Shown: positions 1 through 10,037 of the stretch, in pieces
How positions within the stretch are numbered: position 1 is the stretch's first letter
Layout: every line of letters begins with the position of its first letter
IMG/VR virus record: IMGVR_UViG_3300017782_000132
Span: 1 to 29,370 of that record
Length of the DNA stretch: 29,370 bases
Strand: one strand, 5' to 3'
Origin: a virus
Notes under the pieces: model-generated
Told to the model about the DNA's origin: nothing
The model's database searches: none
Seen by the model: the letters and a program-made list of their open reading frames with translations, nothing else
Program-made: the position numbers and the translations under genes

Positions 1-3000
1 CAGCAAGATGGTATCTATTATCTCTCTTGTTTACGTGGTAATGTCTCACCATTCCCACAGGGTGCTGGTGTTGCAGACAACTTCAAGAAGTTTAGATTCT
101 CACAACCAGTCAGCAGTCTCTATCCTCTAAACTATAAGAACGATCCTCTTTGGTTCCAGAAGAATGGTACAACTCAAGAAGAGAAAGATCTATCATCTCA
201 GTTAGTTGACCCCCCAGCAACATTCTGTGCTGCTGATAACTACATCCATGGTCTTGTTACAACTAACGATTATAAGAACTCCGTAACTAAGGAAGGTGTA
301 ATTGACTTAGTTGAGCAACCTGCATTTGCTGATAGAGATTATATCATTCAGGCACAAGAAGGAAACGCGGTATCTGGATCTGAGCAAAGAAAGATTAGTA
401 TTGCTGGTAGTAGTGCTGTTCTAACTGATCAGAAGTATTATGTTGAACTTAGAAGACCCTCTATTGCTCGTGCTGGTAACCATACGTTTGAGTATCTTGG
501 ATTCGGTCCAGGAAACTACTCCACAGGTCTCCCTGCGCGTCAGGAGATCGTCTTATCACCTACTGAGGACTTCTACGCCCAAAGTAAGAAACAAGACGCT
601 GGTATTGTCTTCTACACGGGTCTAAACTCCAACGGTGATCTCTATATTGGTAACCGTAAGATCAACGCTATTACAGGCGAAGAGACATTCCTTGAGCAAG
701 CAGTTCTTTCTGATAGTGGTGATGAAGATGAAGATGTAGGAAATCTCGTTACATCATTTGAAACACCTGTAACGTTTAACCAGAATATTACAGTTGTTGG
801 TGGTGATGGTTCACAACAGAACGTATTCCAGTCTCCTCTAATTGTTTCTGTACAAGATGATGACCTAACTGAAGTTAGAGATGTATTAATCATTCGCTCT
901 AATGTATCATCTGTTGATCCTGTAACAAATTTCGAGCAGGATGAGTCCCTTGATAGAACTAACTTCACTCCTCCTAATGGTGGTGATATTAGACTCAGTA
1001 AGAATAGAATTCAAGCTGCTGTCTTTGGATTTAATGCAAGACGTGACGGTCAATCATATCAGATTCAGACTCATATTGCTGGTGGTAATCCTTCCAACGT
1101 TTCTCCAAACAACTCTACACTTGTTGCTAGCGGTGGAACTAGAGTATTTGGTAACCAGTTCGTTGATTACAACGGTGTTACTGCTAAAGCAGGAGATATG
1201 CTCCTGAAAGGAAAGGAAGTAGGTAAGTCTGGATCTATTGGTTGGGTTTATGCTAACTTCTTCGATACAATTCCATCCAATCAAATCTTCCAGATTGAGT
1301 TTGTTGGAACTGAACTAGTCAAACTAGTATTTAAAGATGAGTTTGGTGTAGACGTTTCTAATAGTGCTATTGGAATTACTTCTGGTTCTCAGATTAGATT
1401 CAATAACTATCCTAATTCTCAGTTGAATGCTGTCTGGACAGTTGCTAGTCCAAATGGAGATGCATTCTCCCCTAACAACCCATATGTTCACTTCCAAGTG
1501 AATGTTGCTCAGGCAATTAATATCGTTAGTTGGAATGGTGCTGGTGGTATTATCAGTCAGTCTGGACAGGCAAATGTAGAGTTCTCTAATTCTAACTGGA
1601 AAGAAGTTGGAGTTGTTGGTGGCGAAACACTTAGAACTGATACTGAAAATTGGGGTGCATTTAAACTTGGTGTTAACACGATTGCTCGTGCATCACATAC
1701 TGCATCTCAGAATGGATACGTTTCTAATGAAACAATTCCTAGAGCAAACCTAGATGTTGTAGGTAATGCATTTATTAGCGGTAAAACAATTGACAATTGG
1801 TTGAATGAGAGCAGCACCATCAAGACAGAAACTAATCAAGATGATGCCTTCTTGGTTGGTGGTGATAGTGCTAATCCAAGCGATATCGCAACATTCAGAG
1901 TAATGACTACCAACGATGGTAGAGTTGGTATTAATACTGCTGTCCAAGATAATGTCAACCCATATAAGAGTCTTGACAAGACATTTGTTGTTGTTGGTGA
2001 TGCTAGAATTCACGAGAACTTAGAAATTACTGGTGATCTTGAAGTTAATGATGGTGATCTCACGACCACTAACGATACATTCAACTTTATTCCACAAAAT
2101 GCTAACATTCTAAACTTTGCTGGTGAAGGACAAATTCTCAACTTGATGGATAATACCACAATTGATCAGAATTTGAGCATCATGAATGCTTCTAGTAATC
2201 AGACTATTCAAATTGGTAATAGTGCTACTAGATCTGACTTAAGAATTCATAGAAATTCTCTAGATGCTACTGTTGATCTTGCAAGTGTTGGTAATGATGT
2301 TACTAGCAAGTGTGAAATTACTCTTGGTGGTGCATGGGGCAATACTGCATCCTACACTAAGATTGGTACACGTCAGACTCTAATTGCTGGTGAACTTGAG
2401 ATTGGTACGGGATATGGTGCAGGTACTAGTACATCTAGAATATTCACTCAGACTAGAACTGTTGACCTCTTTGATGGTGACCAGACTAATGTTGTTAACC
2501 TTGCACTTAACGCAACTAAATTTACATTAGGTTCTACTGGTGGTTCAACCGTCGTTAGAAACACTCTAAATGTCAACGCAAGTTGTGTTGTTGAAAGCAA
2601 TATTAGACTAGATGGTGGTCTTCTTGCTGGTATTATTGAGATTGAAAGAGGAAGATTTGGTACAACAATTGTTCCTCATGTTGTTGGTGGACTTGACAAT
2701 CCAAATATTGACTTCTACAAATATCTACTTACTGGAAGAGTAATTGATACTGGTGGTGTTTCAGCATGGGGTTCTACCGCATTCTTAGTTGGTGGTGGTC
2801 AAATTGCTGCTATTGATAATATTACTGGTGATAATGATGCAAACAGAATTCCTGCTACTTACACATTCTTGAATGCTAGTGGTGGTACTGGTGAAGGTGC
2901 TACATTTACAATTCTTGTAAGATTTGATGGCTCAATCGATATTTCAATCGAAAGTCCTGGTTCTGGATATACTAACGATGACATTCTTACAATTACTAAT

Positions 3001-4584
3001 GCTCAACTTGGTGGTGGAGTTGGAGCAGTAGATCTTACTTTCCAAGTAAATGGAACTAATGATGCTGGTACAGCATATATCCTTCCAATCAGTACACCTG
3101 TAATTACTGATTTCAAGGTTGGTGATCTACTCTTAATTGATAGAGGAGATTCTGCATCACCTGATGTTGTAGGTGTTGCTCCTAATCAGTTAACTGGTTT
3201 GAGAACTGAGTCAAAATCTGAGATCGTTCGTATTCTCGGTCTTGCTAACGTTGCTAACCCATCTGATCCACTTGGTTACAGACTAATTGTTACCAGAGGA
3301 CAAGAAGGAACTGGAACTTATACTGATCACCCTGATGGTTGTGTAATTGCCAAACTGAATAAGCAATCAGCTGCTTCATACATTACTGGTTCTGATATAG
3401 ATTTAGATGGTAATGTTGATATTCCAGAGACTGGAATTGGTGGCAATCCTGGAACAATCAGAATTGGTGTTGCTGAGTTTGGTGGTAGTATCTCTACTAG
3501 AGACTTCATTAGATTATCTGCTAGTGAAATTGTTTCTGTTGTTGATCTTATTAGTACTGCACCTCAATCTCTTAGTGTTAATGATGGCGGTTTCCCTGCT
3601 GCTGAGACATTTAAGGTTGAGTCTACAACTGGTAACACTTACATCTTCGGTAGCATCTTTGCTGGCAACGGATTTAATAAGTTTACGGTTGATGGACCTA
3701 GCGGTGATACTTTTGTTGAAGGAACTCTAACCACAGAAAATACATTAACGATTAATGGTTCTACTATTAATGAAACACAATGGTTTAGAATTACTAACGG
3801 TGGTGCTACTGGCACTCCACTTAGAACAACCTTAGAAGTTGATACTGCAACTGGTGATCTAACGATTAACGGTGGTAACATGGAGTTCTATGGAGTTGAT
3901 GGTACTACTCCAAGATTGACATTTGATAATTCTTCTGGTGACTTCCAAGTATATGGTTCATTCTCTGCTCTTGGTAATGGACAAGCATCGTTTGGTGGTC
4001 CTGTTATTATTGGTCAATACTTTGGTGTTGATATACCAGATGGATGGGACTATAATCCTGAGGCAGACTTAACGATTAACGGTGGAGATTTAACAGTTAA
4101 TTCTGGTGGAGAGACTGCATTCAAGGTTTCCAATAATGGTTCTCTGGTTGTTGCAAATATTCCAAACTACATTACATCAACTGGTGCTCCTAAGTGGAAG
4201 TATAAAGCAGACGCTGTTATTACAGGTGAAGTGAACCGTAGTTACTTCCTCAACTGCACAAACTCCAGTACATTATTCCTTCTCCCTGCTGCTCAAATGG
4301 GCGATACGATTCGCATTATAGATATAAGTGGATCCCTGACATTTAACAAGACTTTAATTGTAAGAGCACTTGCAAATACTAAAGTTATGGGTGATACCTC
4401 TAATACAGGTTCTACTCTCTTGGGTGGTATTCCACCATCACAGTATGGTGGATGGAGCGGTGGTGAGTTGGTTGTACAAACACCATCTGCAGCATTCTCC
4501 TTAGTCTATGCAGGACCATCGGATCCAGATGGTGATGAAGGAACTACAGGTTCCTTAGTTGGTTGGTATCTAATGGACGTTTAA
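1..4584 (+). CDS. Giant virion structural / tail-fibre-like protein, 5' end missing
   Basis: The frame is open without a stop from the first base, so the gene starts upstream of the window and the ATG at 1198 is only internal; at least 1527 residues are present. It is probably a baseplate or tail-fibre structural protein of the type found in T4-like cyanophages, but no single T4 homologue can be named by eye. The protein is rich in G, N, T, D and beta-strand patterns, with repeated segments such as ITGDLEVNDGDL (about codons 674-685) and LTINGGDLTVNSGG (about 1357-1370), suggesting a beta-solenoid-like shaft. An acidic patch (SDSGDEDEDVG) lies near codons 237-247. Codons in the first 1.1 kb end in C more often than the rest. 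It is followed 4 nt later by a tail-collar gene, which supports a tail role. Confidence 0.75.
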   Translation, partial: QQDGIYYLSCLRGNVSPFPQGAGVADNFKKFRFSQPVSSLYPLNYKNDPLWFQKNGTTQEEKDLSSQLVDPPATFCAADNYIHGLVTTNDYKNSVTKEGVIDLVEQPAFADRDYIIQAQEGNAVSGSEQRKISIAGSSAVLTDQKYYVELRRPSIARAGNHTFEYLGFGPGNYSTGLPARQEIVLSPTEDFYAQSKKQDAGIVFYTGLNSNGDLYIGNRKINAITGEETFLEQAVLSDSGDEDEDVGNLVTSFETPVTFNQNITVVGGDGSQQNVFQSPLIVSVQDDDLTEVRDVLIIRSNVSSVDPVTNFEQDESLDRTNFTPPNGGDIRLSKNRIQAAVFGFNARRDGQSYQIQTHIAGGNPSNVSPNNSTLVASGGTRVFGNQFVDYNGVTAKAGDMLLKGKEVGKSGSIGWVYANFFDTIPSNQIFQIEFVGTELVKLVFKDEFGVDVSNSAIGITSGSQIRFNNYPNSQLNAVWTVASPNGDAFSPNNPYVHFQVNVAQAINIVSWNGAGGIISQSGQANVEFSNSNWKEVGVVGGETLRTDTENWGAFKLGVNTIARASHTASQNGYVSNETIPRANLDVVGNAFISGKTIDNWLNESSTIKTETNQDDAFLVGGDSANPSDIATFRVMTTNDGRVGINTAVQDNVNPYKSLDKTFVVVGDARIHENLEITGDLEVNDGDLTTTNDTFNFIPQNANILNFAGEGQILNLMDNTTIDQNLSIMNASSNQTIQIGNSATRSDLRIHRNSLDATVDLASVGNDVTSKCEITLGGAWGNTASYTKIGTRQTLIAGELEIGTGYGAGTSTSRIFTQTRTVDLFDGDQTNVVNLALNATKFTLGSTGGSTVVRNTLNVNASCVVESNIRLDGGLLAGIIEIERGRFGTTIVPHVVGGLDNPNIDFYKYLLTGRVIDTGGVSAWGSTAFLVGGGQIAAIDNITGDNDANRIPATYTFLNASGGTGEGATFTILVRFDGSIDISIESPGSGYTNDDILTITNAQLGGGVGAVDLTFQVNGTNDAGTAYILPISTPVITDFKVGDLLLIDRGDSASPDVVGVAPNQLTGLRTESKSEIVRILGLANVANPSDPLGYRLIVTRGQEGTGTYTDHPDGCVIAKLNKQSAASYITGSDIDLDGNVDIPETGIGGNPGTIRIGVAEFGGSISTRDFIRLSASEIVSVVDLISTAPQSLSVNDGGFPAAETFKVESTTGNTYIFGSIFAGNGFNKFTVDGPSGDTFVEGTLTTENTLTINGSTINETQWFRITNGGATGTPLRTTLEVDTATGDLTINGGNMEFYGVDGTTPRLTFDNSSGDFQVYGSFSALGNGQASFGGPVIIGQYFGVDIPDGWDYNPEADLTINGGDLTVNSGGETAFKVSNNGSLVVANIPNYITSTGAPKWKYKADAVITGEVNRSYFLNCTNSSTLFLLPAAQMGDTIRIIDISGSLTFNKTLIVRALANTKVMGDTSNTGSTLLGGIPPSQYGGWSGGELVVQTPSAAFSLVYAGPSDPDGDEGTTGSLVGWYLMDV

Positions 4585-4588
4585 GGAA

Positions 4589-5902
4589 ATGAGTTTCTAT
4601 CAAAGTTTAAGAAGTATGAAAGCTGCTGTCATCGGCACCATTATGCCGTGGACAGGAGCTATCTCGGAAATCCCAAAGGGGTGGATTATATGTGATGGTA
4701 CACAAGTAGATGGACGTGATTTTCCTTTACTTGTTCAGGTAATTGGTGACACTTACAATACTACTGGAGAACCATCTCAATTAGGTGGCAATTTTCCAGC
4801 ATATACTGGTAAGTTTTATATTCCTAATTTAATTAATGGTAAAGCATTAATGGATTTAGAACCTGGTTACTTTGCTTCTGCAGCTGCTGGTGGAACTGGT
4901 AAAGCTGTTGATACAGATCCTGATGCCAGAAACTTAATCGAACCTTATATCGGAGCAAATAGAGACGAATCAGTTCCAACCGTATTTACTGATGTACGTA
5001 CTGATGTTGAATTTTCATTAAATGATAGAAATGACTATCAAGGTGTTATTAAAGGTAATACTATTATTGATGGTCAAGGAGAGAGAGTTATCTTTATTGG
5101 CGGTAGAAAATTAGGACACACCCATATTCAATCACACCCACATACGGGTGCATATGAAACTATTAATAGCAATCCAGGTACAAAACCAGGATTGGGTGTT
5201 ATTCCATGGGATAATGTTGAGTACTCTTTTAAGGGTGCCGTTACTGATATTGAAAGTGATGGTGATTCGGATGATCCACAGACCTATGACCGTATTGACG
5301 GTGCATTTGTTCAAACCTATCAAGGTATTGTTTTAAGAGCGTCAAGCGAAGGATTTTCTTATATTGAGGGAGTTGCTAATAGTGGATTTGGTGGTGGTAG
5401 TCAAGGAAGAGTAGTTGCTGGTATTAATACAGAAAATCCTCCTGTTAATATTAAACCTGCTGGTGTCTCTGCTAGTCCTATTGTATCATTAAATGGTTTT
5501 AATGCTGGAAATATTTCTGCTGGTAGGATGACAAGTGAAGCTAATGTTGAATATGGTGCATCTGGAACAGATTTTGAAATTCCTCAAGCACAGCAAAATT
5601 TCTTGTCTGATTATGATCCTAGTGTAATCTCTCCCGCCCCTGCTTATTTTGGAACTTTATTGAGTAACACGGGTAGTAGTTGGTTACTCGATGACCAAAA
5701 TCAAATTTTTGCACATACACACGATCCATTTACTGTGATATTTGAGCAAGGTAGTTTAAAACCTATATCTAGACTTTATCCTGTAGTTAATATTCCTGGC
5801 AATACTGATCTTGATAACGAATCTAATAAGGGAGCGTTTCAGATAGATATGAATACTGCTCAACCTTCGTTAACTTGCATATATCTCATTAGAGCATACT
5901 AA
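4589..5902 (+). CDS. Tail-collar domain protein (short-tail-fibre-like)
   Basis: 437 residues. Residues about 14-90 match the phage tail-collar fold seen in T4 gp12: GTIMPWTG, then IPKGWIICDGT, a spaced DFPLLVQVIGDTY segment and FYIPNLINGKALMD. Two later HxH clusters (H177-T-H179 with H183-P-H185, and H376-T-H378) resemble the histidines that bind a metal at the trimer axis in gp12-type fibres. The protein likely forms part of a trimeric receptor-binding or baseplate-attached fibre; that role is inferred from the fold. AAGG lies just before the start but very close to it, so initiation is probably coupled to the gene upstream. The stop is followed by a TAAAATG junction into the next collar gene, which looks like a distant paralogue. 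Confidence 0.8.
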   Translation: MSFYQSLRSMKAAVIGTIMPWTGAISEIPKGWIICDGTQVDGRDFPLLVQVIGDTYNTTGEPSQLGGNFPAYTGKFYIPNLINGKALMDLEPGYFASAAAGGTGKAVDTDPDARNLIEPYIGANRDESVPTVFTDVRTDVEFSLNDRNDYQGVIKGNTIIDGQGERVIFIGGRKLGHTHIQSHPHTGAYETINSNPGTKPGLGVIPWDNVEYSFKGAVTDIESDGDSDDPQTYDRIDGAFVQTYQGIVLRASSEGFSYIEGVANSGFGGGSQGRVVAGINTENPPVNIKPAGVSASPIVSLNGFNAGNISAGRMTSEANVEYGASGTDFEIPQAQQNFLSDYDPSVISPAPAYFGTLLSNTGSSWLLDDQNQIFAHTHDPFTVIFEQGSLKPISRLYPVVNIPGNTDLDNESNKGAFQIDMNTAQPSLTCIYLIRAY

Positions 5903-5903
5903 A

Positions 5904-6794
5904 ATGGCAAATTACACAAGACAAAAAGGAAAATTTGGAGGGGTTGTAGGTTCTATTATTGTGCATTCTAGTGCAGGTTTAGGATCAGCAAATGATCCTG
6001 ATTCTGTTCAATTTAAGGAAAAAATTCCTGCAGGTTATTTGCGTTGTGATGGTTCCGTTCTTAACTGCAAAGAATATCTGGCATTATCTAGAGTTCTTGG
6101 GGAAGGTACTACAGGAAGATTTGCAAAAAATAATTCTTCTATCAGAGATCCTGATATTGCTATAAATGATCTAGGTCAATTTCAGTTACCAGATCTAGGT
6201 TCTAAAGTAATTATTGGTGGTAGAGGAACAGGTATTTACAGTAATGATATTGTTGATCGTGGTATTGAAGAAACTAACCCTCTAACTAGAGTTGGACCAC
6301 AAGTTAGTATTGTTAGTAACTTTGGAGATAGAATCGAATCATTCTTTGACGGAAATGCTCGAATGACTCAACAGTCTGTTATCCAATTTATTGGTAATCC
6401 CAGATATAATGTTGAAAGATCTACTTCAGAAACAGAATTAAATATTGAGAACTTCCAGGGTCATGGTCACCAAACTGCAGGTCAAAGATTCTTGAATTAT
6501 ACTGCTAACCACAAAACTGGATTTGGTGGTGGTAAAGATAGAGGAAATCTTTCTGGTAATAGTGGAGCATATAACCAACTTGATGAAGTTAGACAATTTG
6601 GTCGCGAGTCAATCCACAAACATAATATTACTAGACCATTTGAATACAATCATGACTTTACTTACGGTTATGGTCAGCAAGAATTTGATATGAGTGGAGT
6701 TAGTGCATTTATTGACGTTGATGTTTCTAATGATGAAAAATTAGATGAACTTTCAACACCGTTTATTCTTGTAGAATACCTAATCAAGTTTTAA
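5904..6794 (+). CDS. Second tail-collar domain protein
   Basis: 296 residues. The collar domain occupies about residues 13-110: VGSIIVHSS, IPAGYLRCDGSVLNCKEYLALSRVLG, and FQLPDLGSKVIIG. Compared with the upstream protein it has a longer insertion between the first strand and the PAGYLRCDG segment. Histidine pairs H187-G-H189 and H238-K-H240 again suggest a metal-stabilised trimer. The start ATG sits one base after the upstream stop (TAAAATG) with no recognisable Shine-Dalgarno, which suggests translational re-initiation. It is likely a virion tail component; whether it is assembled with its neighbours into one fibre cannot be told from sequence. Confidence 0.78.
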   Translation: MANYTRQKGKFGGVVGSIIVHSSAGLGSANDPDSVQFKEKIPAGYLRCDGSVLNCKEYLALSRVLGEGTTGRFAKNNSSIRDPDIAINDLGQFQLPDLGSKVIIGGRGTGIYSNDIVDRGIEETNPLTRVGPQVSIVSNFGDRIESFFDGNARMTQQSVIQFIGNPRYNVERSTSETELNIENFQGHGHQTAGQRFLNYTANHKTGFGGGKDRGNLSGNSGAYNQLDEVRQFGRESIHKHNITRPFEYNHDFTYGYGQQEFDMSGVSAFIDVDVSNDEKLDELSTPFILVEYLIKF

Positions 6795-6795
6795 A

Positions 6796-8538
6796 ATGCC
6801 AGAATCTAGAGACTTTACAGCAGCAGGTGGTAATGCCTTTACCATTCCCGACAAAGTATACTCGTTAGAGATGACAATGTGGGCTGGTGGTGGAGGTGGT
6901 CAAGGAGTTACAGCATCATTAAGCAAACAAAACGGTACTAATGGTGGTAATAGTGTTGCTTTAGGATTCACCGCTGGTGGTGGTAAAGCAAATACTACAA
7001 ATGGTAATGGTGGAGTGAGAGGAACTGCTAGTGACACATTTGGGTGGAGTAGTCTTACGAATAGTCCAAGCTTCCTCACAAAAAGTGGAACTGCAGGAAC
7101 AAAAAGTAGTGGTGGTAATGGTGCTAATATAAACGGAACTATTAGAGGATCAGGTGGTAATGGTGATAATGGGTCTAGACAATATACAGCATCTTCAACC
7201 CATGTGTTTAATAATGAAACTAATATAACACAATTTACTACTACTAGTGGTGATATTAGTGTCAGTCCGCAGAATTTGTCAGCAGAAGGACAAAATGGTG
7301 ATAGACCATATAGCGGCAAATATTATAGCGTTTCTTTTAATAATTGCTACCAGGATTCAACCTGGACATATAGTATATCAAACTCTCAGCAAGCTGCTGG
7401 TGGTGGTACTGCTGGTTCTACATATAGTCACTCTGGATTTAGGGGTAAATCCCAATGTGGATTTGATATTTGGTTTCAAACTAGTGGTGGTGGTAATACT
7501 TTTATTAGAAACTTTACCATCACTTCTAATGGTACTAAACCTGCTGCTATAACTGGTGGTGGCGGTGGAGGAGCAGGTGTATATGCATTTTTCTCCAGAC
7601 AAAATTTAATTGACTCTATAACATATGCTCCTGGAACTAGTCATACTATAACAGTTGGTGATAAAGGAAGTAGAGGCAATTTTAACGCTGGTGTAGGAGA
7701 TGGTGGAATGGGAAGAGTAAGCATAAACATGCTTATAATTCCTACAGTAGTATTCACAGATCCAGATATTCCTCCTAGTGGAATATTTGGGGTTATTACT
7801 GGTACTCCAGTACTATTTACTTGGTATGTTACTGGTGATGCTAATTCTATTAGTTGGACTGAGGGACCTCTAGGAAATGGTCTTTTAACCAGTTCATCTA
7901 CACATACTCCATTAGAAACTACGACTTATACTGCTGTTGCTAATGGTCCTGCAGGACCATCTGCTCCTGCATCTATTACTGTATATGTTTGGCAAGTACC
8001 TACAGCTTCATTTACTCCACCAACTCAAGTTGACTATGGAGATACTATAACAGTTGCATATGCAACTGAATATGCAAATACTAGTATTACTCTTCTTCCA
8101 ACTTATGAATATATTGACGGGAGTACTCTTACTGGAAGTGCTATCACAATTACTGCTGCTACTAGTGCTGAAACTGATGCTACTGGATCAGTAGTTTCTG
8201 ATTCTGCATTAAATGTTCCTATTACATATAATACACTAGGTCCATCTAGAATTACATATCTTCTAACAGCTGTTGGATCTGGTGGTTCTGTAACTGCTAC
8301 TGGAACGACTACAGTCAATATTGATACTAGACCAGATAATTTGAACCTTGAAGAAATTGATGGTGTGTATAAAGATGCGGAGCCAGTATATAATCCTAAT
8401 ATTGTACCAGAACAAGTTTTACAATCTCAATTATATAAGATTGACGATATCGATATTCCAGTAGAAATTAAATCCAATTTTCCTATAGAAATTGATATCA
8501 ATCAAAATAATACTTGGAGTAAAGTAAGGAATATTTAA
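6796..8538 (+). CDS. Modular adhesin-like tail protein A (Gly-rich, Ig-like, shared tail module)
   Basis: 580 residues in three parts. Residues 1-310 are a glycine-rich domain beginning FTAAGGNAFTIP and containing runs such as WAGGGGGQG (29-37) and TGGGGGGAG (253-261), a pattern typical of glycine-rich phage tail proteins. Residues about 316-398 and 400-510 are Ig-like beta domains with TWYV, SISW and TTTYTAVA strands. Residues 512-580 form a module found again, without gaps, at the end of the next two proteins. It is likely a host-recognition fibre tip or decoration protein; the glycine-rich part could pack as polyglycine-II helices, as in the gp38 adhesins of T-even phages, which is inference. 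There is no Shine-Dalgarno and the junction upstream is TAAAATG. Confidence 0.7.
   Translation: MPESRDFTAAGGNAFTIPDKVYSLEMTMWAGGGGGQGVTASLSKQNGTNGGNSVALGFTAGGGKANTTNGNGGVRGTASDTFGWSSLTNSPSFLTKSGTAGTKSSGGNGANINGTIRGSGGNGDNGSRQYTASSTHVFNNETNITQFTTTSGDISVSPQNLSAEGQNGDRPYSGKYYSVSFNNCYQDSTWTYSISNSQQAAGGGTAGSTYSHSGFRGKSQCGFDIWFQTSGGGNTFIRNFTITSNGTKPAAITGGGGGGAGVYAFFSRQNLIDSITYAPGTSHTITVGDKGSRGNFNAGVGDGGMGRVSINMLIIPTVVFTDPDIPPSGIFGVITGTPVLFTWYVTGDANSISWTEGPLGNGLLTSSSTHTPLETTTYTAVANGPAGPSAPASITVYVWQVPTASFTPPTQVDYGDTITVAYATEYANTSITLLPTYEYIDGSTLTGSAITITAATSAETDATGSVVSDSALNVPITYNTLGPSRITYLLTAVGSGGSVTATGTTTVNIDTRPDNLNLEEIDGVYKDAEPVYNPNIVPEQVLQSQLYKIDDIDIPVEIKSNFPIEIDINQNNTWSKVRNI
8329..8535 (+). repeat. 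Shared C-terminal module, copy 1 (protein A)
   Basis: Codes for RPDNLNLEEIDGVYKDAEP... to ...WSKVRNI (69 residues). It aligns without gaps to the modules at 9827 and 13107. The core DDIDIPVEIKSN is identical to copy 2. Confidence 0.85.
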
Positions 8539-8539
8539 A

Positions 8540-10036
8540 ATGGGATATCAAACCGCTCACTATAACAGACATGGAAACCCAAATGATTGTGTTGCTTTTA
8601 CGATGTATGTTCCCGATGGTGGGAATTTAAGATCACAAATTAGTAATGTTTATTATCAGCTATTTGGTAGATGGGGTGAACCAGGTGGAGTACAAGGTTG
8701 GGTTAATGTATGGAATTCGCCAAATAATGGTGGATTTTCTAGCGTTTATTCGATGGTTCTTAGTGGCGCTGGCGGAGAACTAGCTAGCGTTAATGCACTC
8801 GGTAAACACACAAATCTCGGGGCTGGTAGTTGTCCTCCCCCACCTGTTTATGGTTGTACAGATCCGAGTGCTACTAACTGGAATCCAAGTGCAAATGTTA
8901 ATGATGGATCTTGTAATTACACCATTTTTGGGTGTATGGATAACAAAGCTTCAAATTATAATTCAAGTGCAAATACTTCTGATGGTTCTTGCACATATGT
9001 TACACCAAGTATTACTATAAGTTGCTCCCCTGCTGCTGTTAAGAGAGGAGAAATATCTACAGTATCTTGGTCAGTTAGTAATTCTACATCCAGAACTTTA
9101 ACTGGTCAAGGTAGTGTTGCAGCAGTTGATAGTGCTGAGGTGAGTCCTGATAATAGTACTACTTATACTCTAGATGCAAGTTATTATAGTTATACTAGTA
9201 ACTCATCCTCGACAACTTTAACTGTTTACATTCCACCAACATTTCATATTGAGGCTGAGAGTACTAGTATTGCTTTAGGTGCTGAAACAACTCTTACTTG
9301 GTATGTTGATGGCGATGGTGATGCTATTTTTTGGACCTCTGGTGGTCTAACCAATAATCTTGTTTCAAGTAGTTCTAATGTAACACCTACAGATACAACA
9401 AATTATTGTGCATATGCAACTGGTCTAGGTGGAGAATCTCCTATAGCCTGTGCAGAAGTTATTGTCAATCAACCACCATCTATTGTATTATTTGATGCTC
9501 CTCTAGAAATTGAATGGGGAGCACAAGGACAAGTAGAAATTGAATATGACTATGTTACCACTAGTGCAGAATTGGAAATGCTTTATGACTTTGAAGATGG
9601 AGAAGGTTTCCAATTACAAGAAACATTAGAATTAGGTATTGCTAGTAGTGCAGAACTTTCAGCATCTGATGCTAATAAAAAAGTAACTGAATCAATTACT
9701 ACTGCTATTACATATAATGATAGTGAGATCCCATATGGACCAAGAAAAATTAGTTGGCGATTAAACCTAGTTGGTGCTGGTGGGACAGCATTTCTAGAGG
9801 TTTTTACAATAATTCTTATTGATGAAACCCCAGATAATATAGCAATTCAAGAAACTGATGACAAATTTGCAACTCAAGAACCATTATATACACCAGATAT
9901 TGCAGCAGATCAGGTAACTATGTCTGATCTATATAATATTGATGATATCGATATTCCAGTAGAAATTAAATCAAACTATCCTATTAAAGTTGATTTAAAT
10001 TTGAATGATAATTGGAAAGATGTAAGGGAAATGTAA
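8540..10036 (+). CDS. Modular adhesin-like tail protein B (Cys repeats, Ig-like, shared tail module)
   Basis: 498 residues. The N-terminal 95 residues are unlike those of proteins A and C. Two tandem cysteine repeats follow at 105-127 and 131-153, with pattern GCxDxxAxNxNxxAnxxDGSCxY (C106/C125 and C132/C151), a motif known from marine bacterial surface proteins. Ig-like domains follow at about 155-230, 232-309 and 312-428; the middle one (LTWYVDGDGDAIFWTSGGL...C...C) is closely similar to one in protein C. Residues 430-498 are the shared tail module. AAGGA lies nine bases before the ATG and the junction is TAAAATG. It is likely a virion adhesin; function is inferred from architecture and position. 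Confidence 0.7.
   Translation: MGYQTAHYNRHGNPNDCVAFTMYVPDGGNLRSQISNVYYQLFGRWGEPGGVQGWVNVWNSPNNGGFSSVYSMVLSGAGGELASVNALGKHTNLGAGSCPPPPVYGCTDPSATNWNPSANVNDGSCNYTIFGCMDNKASNYNSSANTSDGSCTYVTPSITISCSPAAVKRGEISTVSWSVSNSTSRTLTGQGSVAAVDSAEVSPDNSTTYTLDASYYSYTSNSSSTTLTVYIPPTFHIEAESTSIALGAETTLTWYVDGDGDAIFWTSGGLTNNLVSSSSNVTPTDTTNYCAYATGLGGESPIACAEVIVNQPPSIVLFDAPLEIEWGAQGQVEIEYDYVTTSAELEMLYDFEDGEGFQLQETLELGIASSAELSASDANKKVTESITTAITYNDSEIPYGPRKISWRLNLVGAGGTAFLEVFTIILIDETPDNIAIQETDDKFATQEPLYTPDIAADQVTMSDLYNIDDIDIPVEIKSNYPIKVDLNLNDNWKDVREM
8852..8998 (+). repeat. Tandem Cys repeat (two units) in protein B
   Basis: Two 23-residue units, GCTDPSATNWNPSANVNDGSC-NY and GCMDNKASNYNSSANTSDGSC-TY, separated by three residues. 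Each unit has one Cys near each end, suited to a disulfide or a small Asp/Asn-lined calcium site. Confidence 0.8.
9827..10033 (+). repeat. Shared C-terminal module, copy 2 (protein B)
   Basis: Codes for TPDNIAIQETDDKFATQEP... to ...WKDVREM (69 residues). A 29-nt stretch (9944-9972) is identical at DNA level to 8446-8474 in copy 1, so the copies could recombine. Confidence 0.85.
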
Positions 10037-10037
10037 A

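Noticed and set aside
1198-4584. ATG at 1198 as the true start of the first gene
   Set aside because: The same frame is open without a stop to base 1 and encodes normal protein sequence upstream, so this is an internal methionine.
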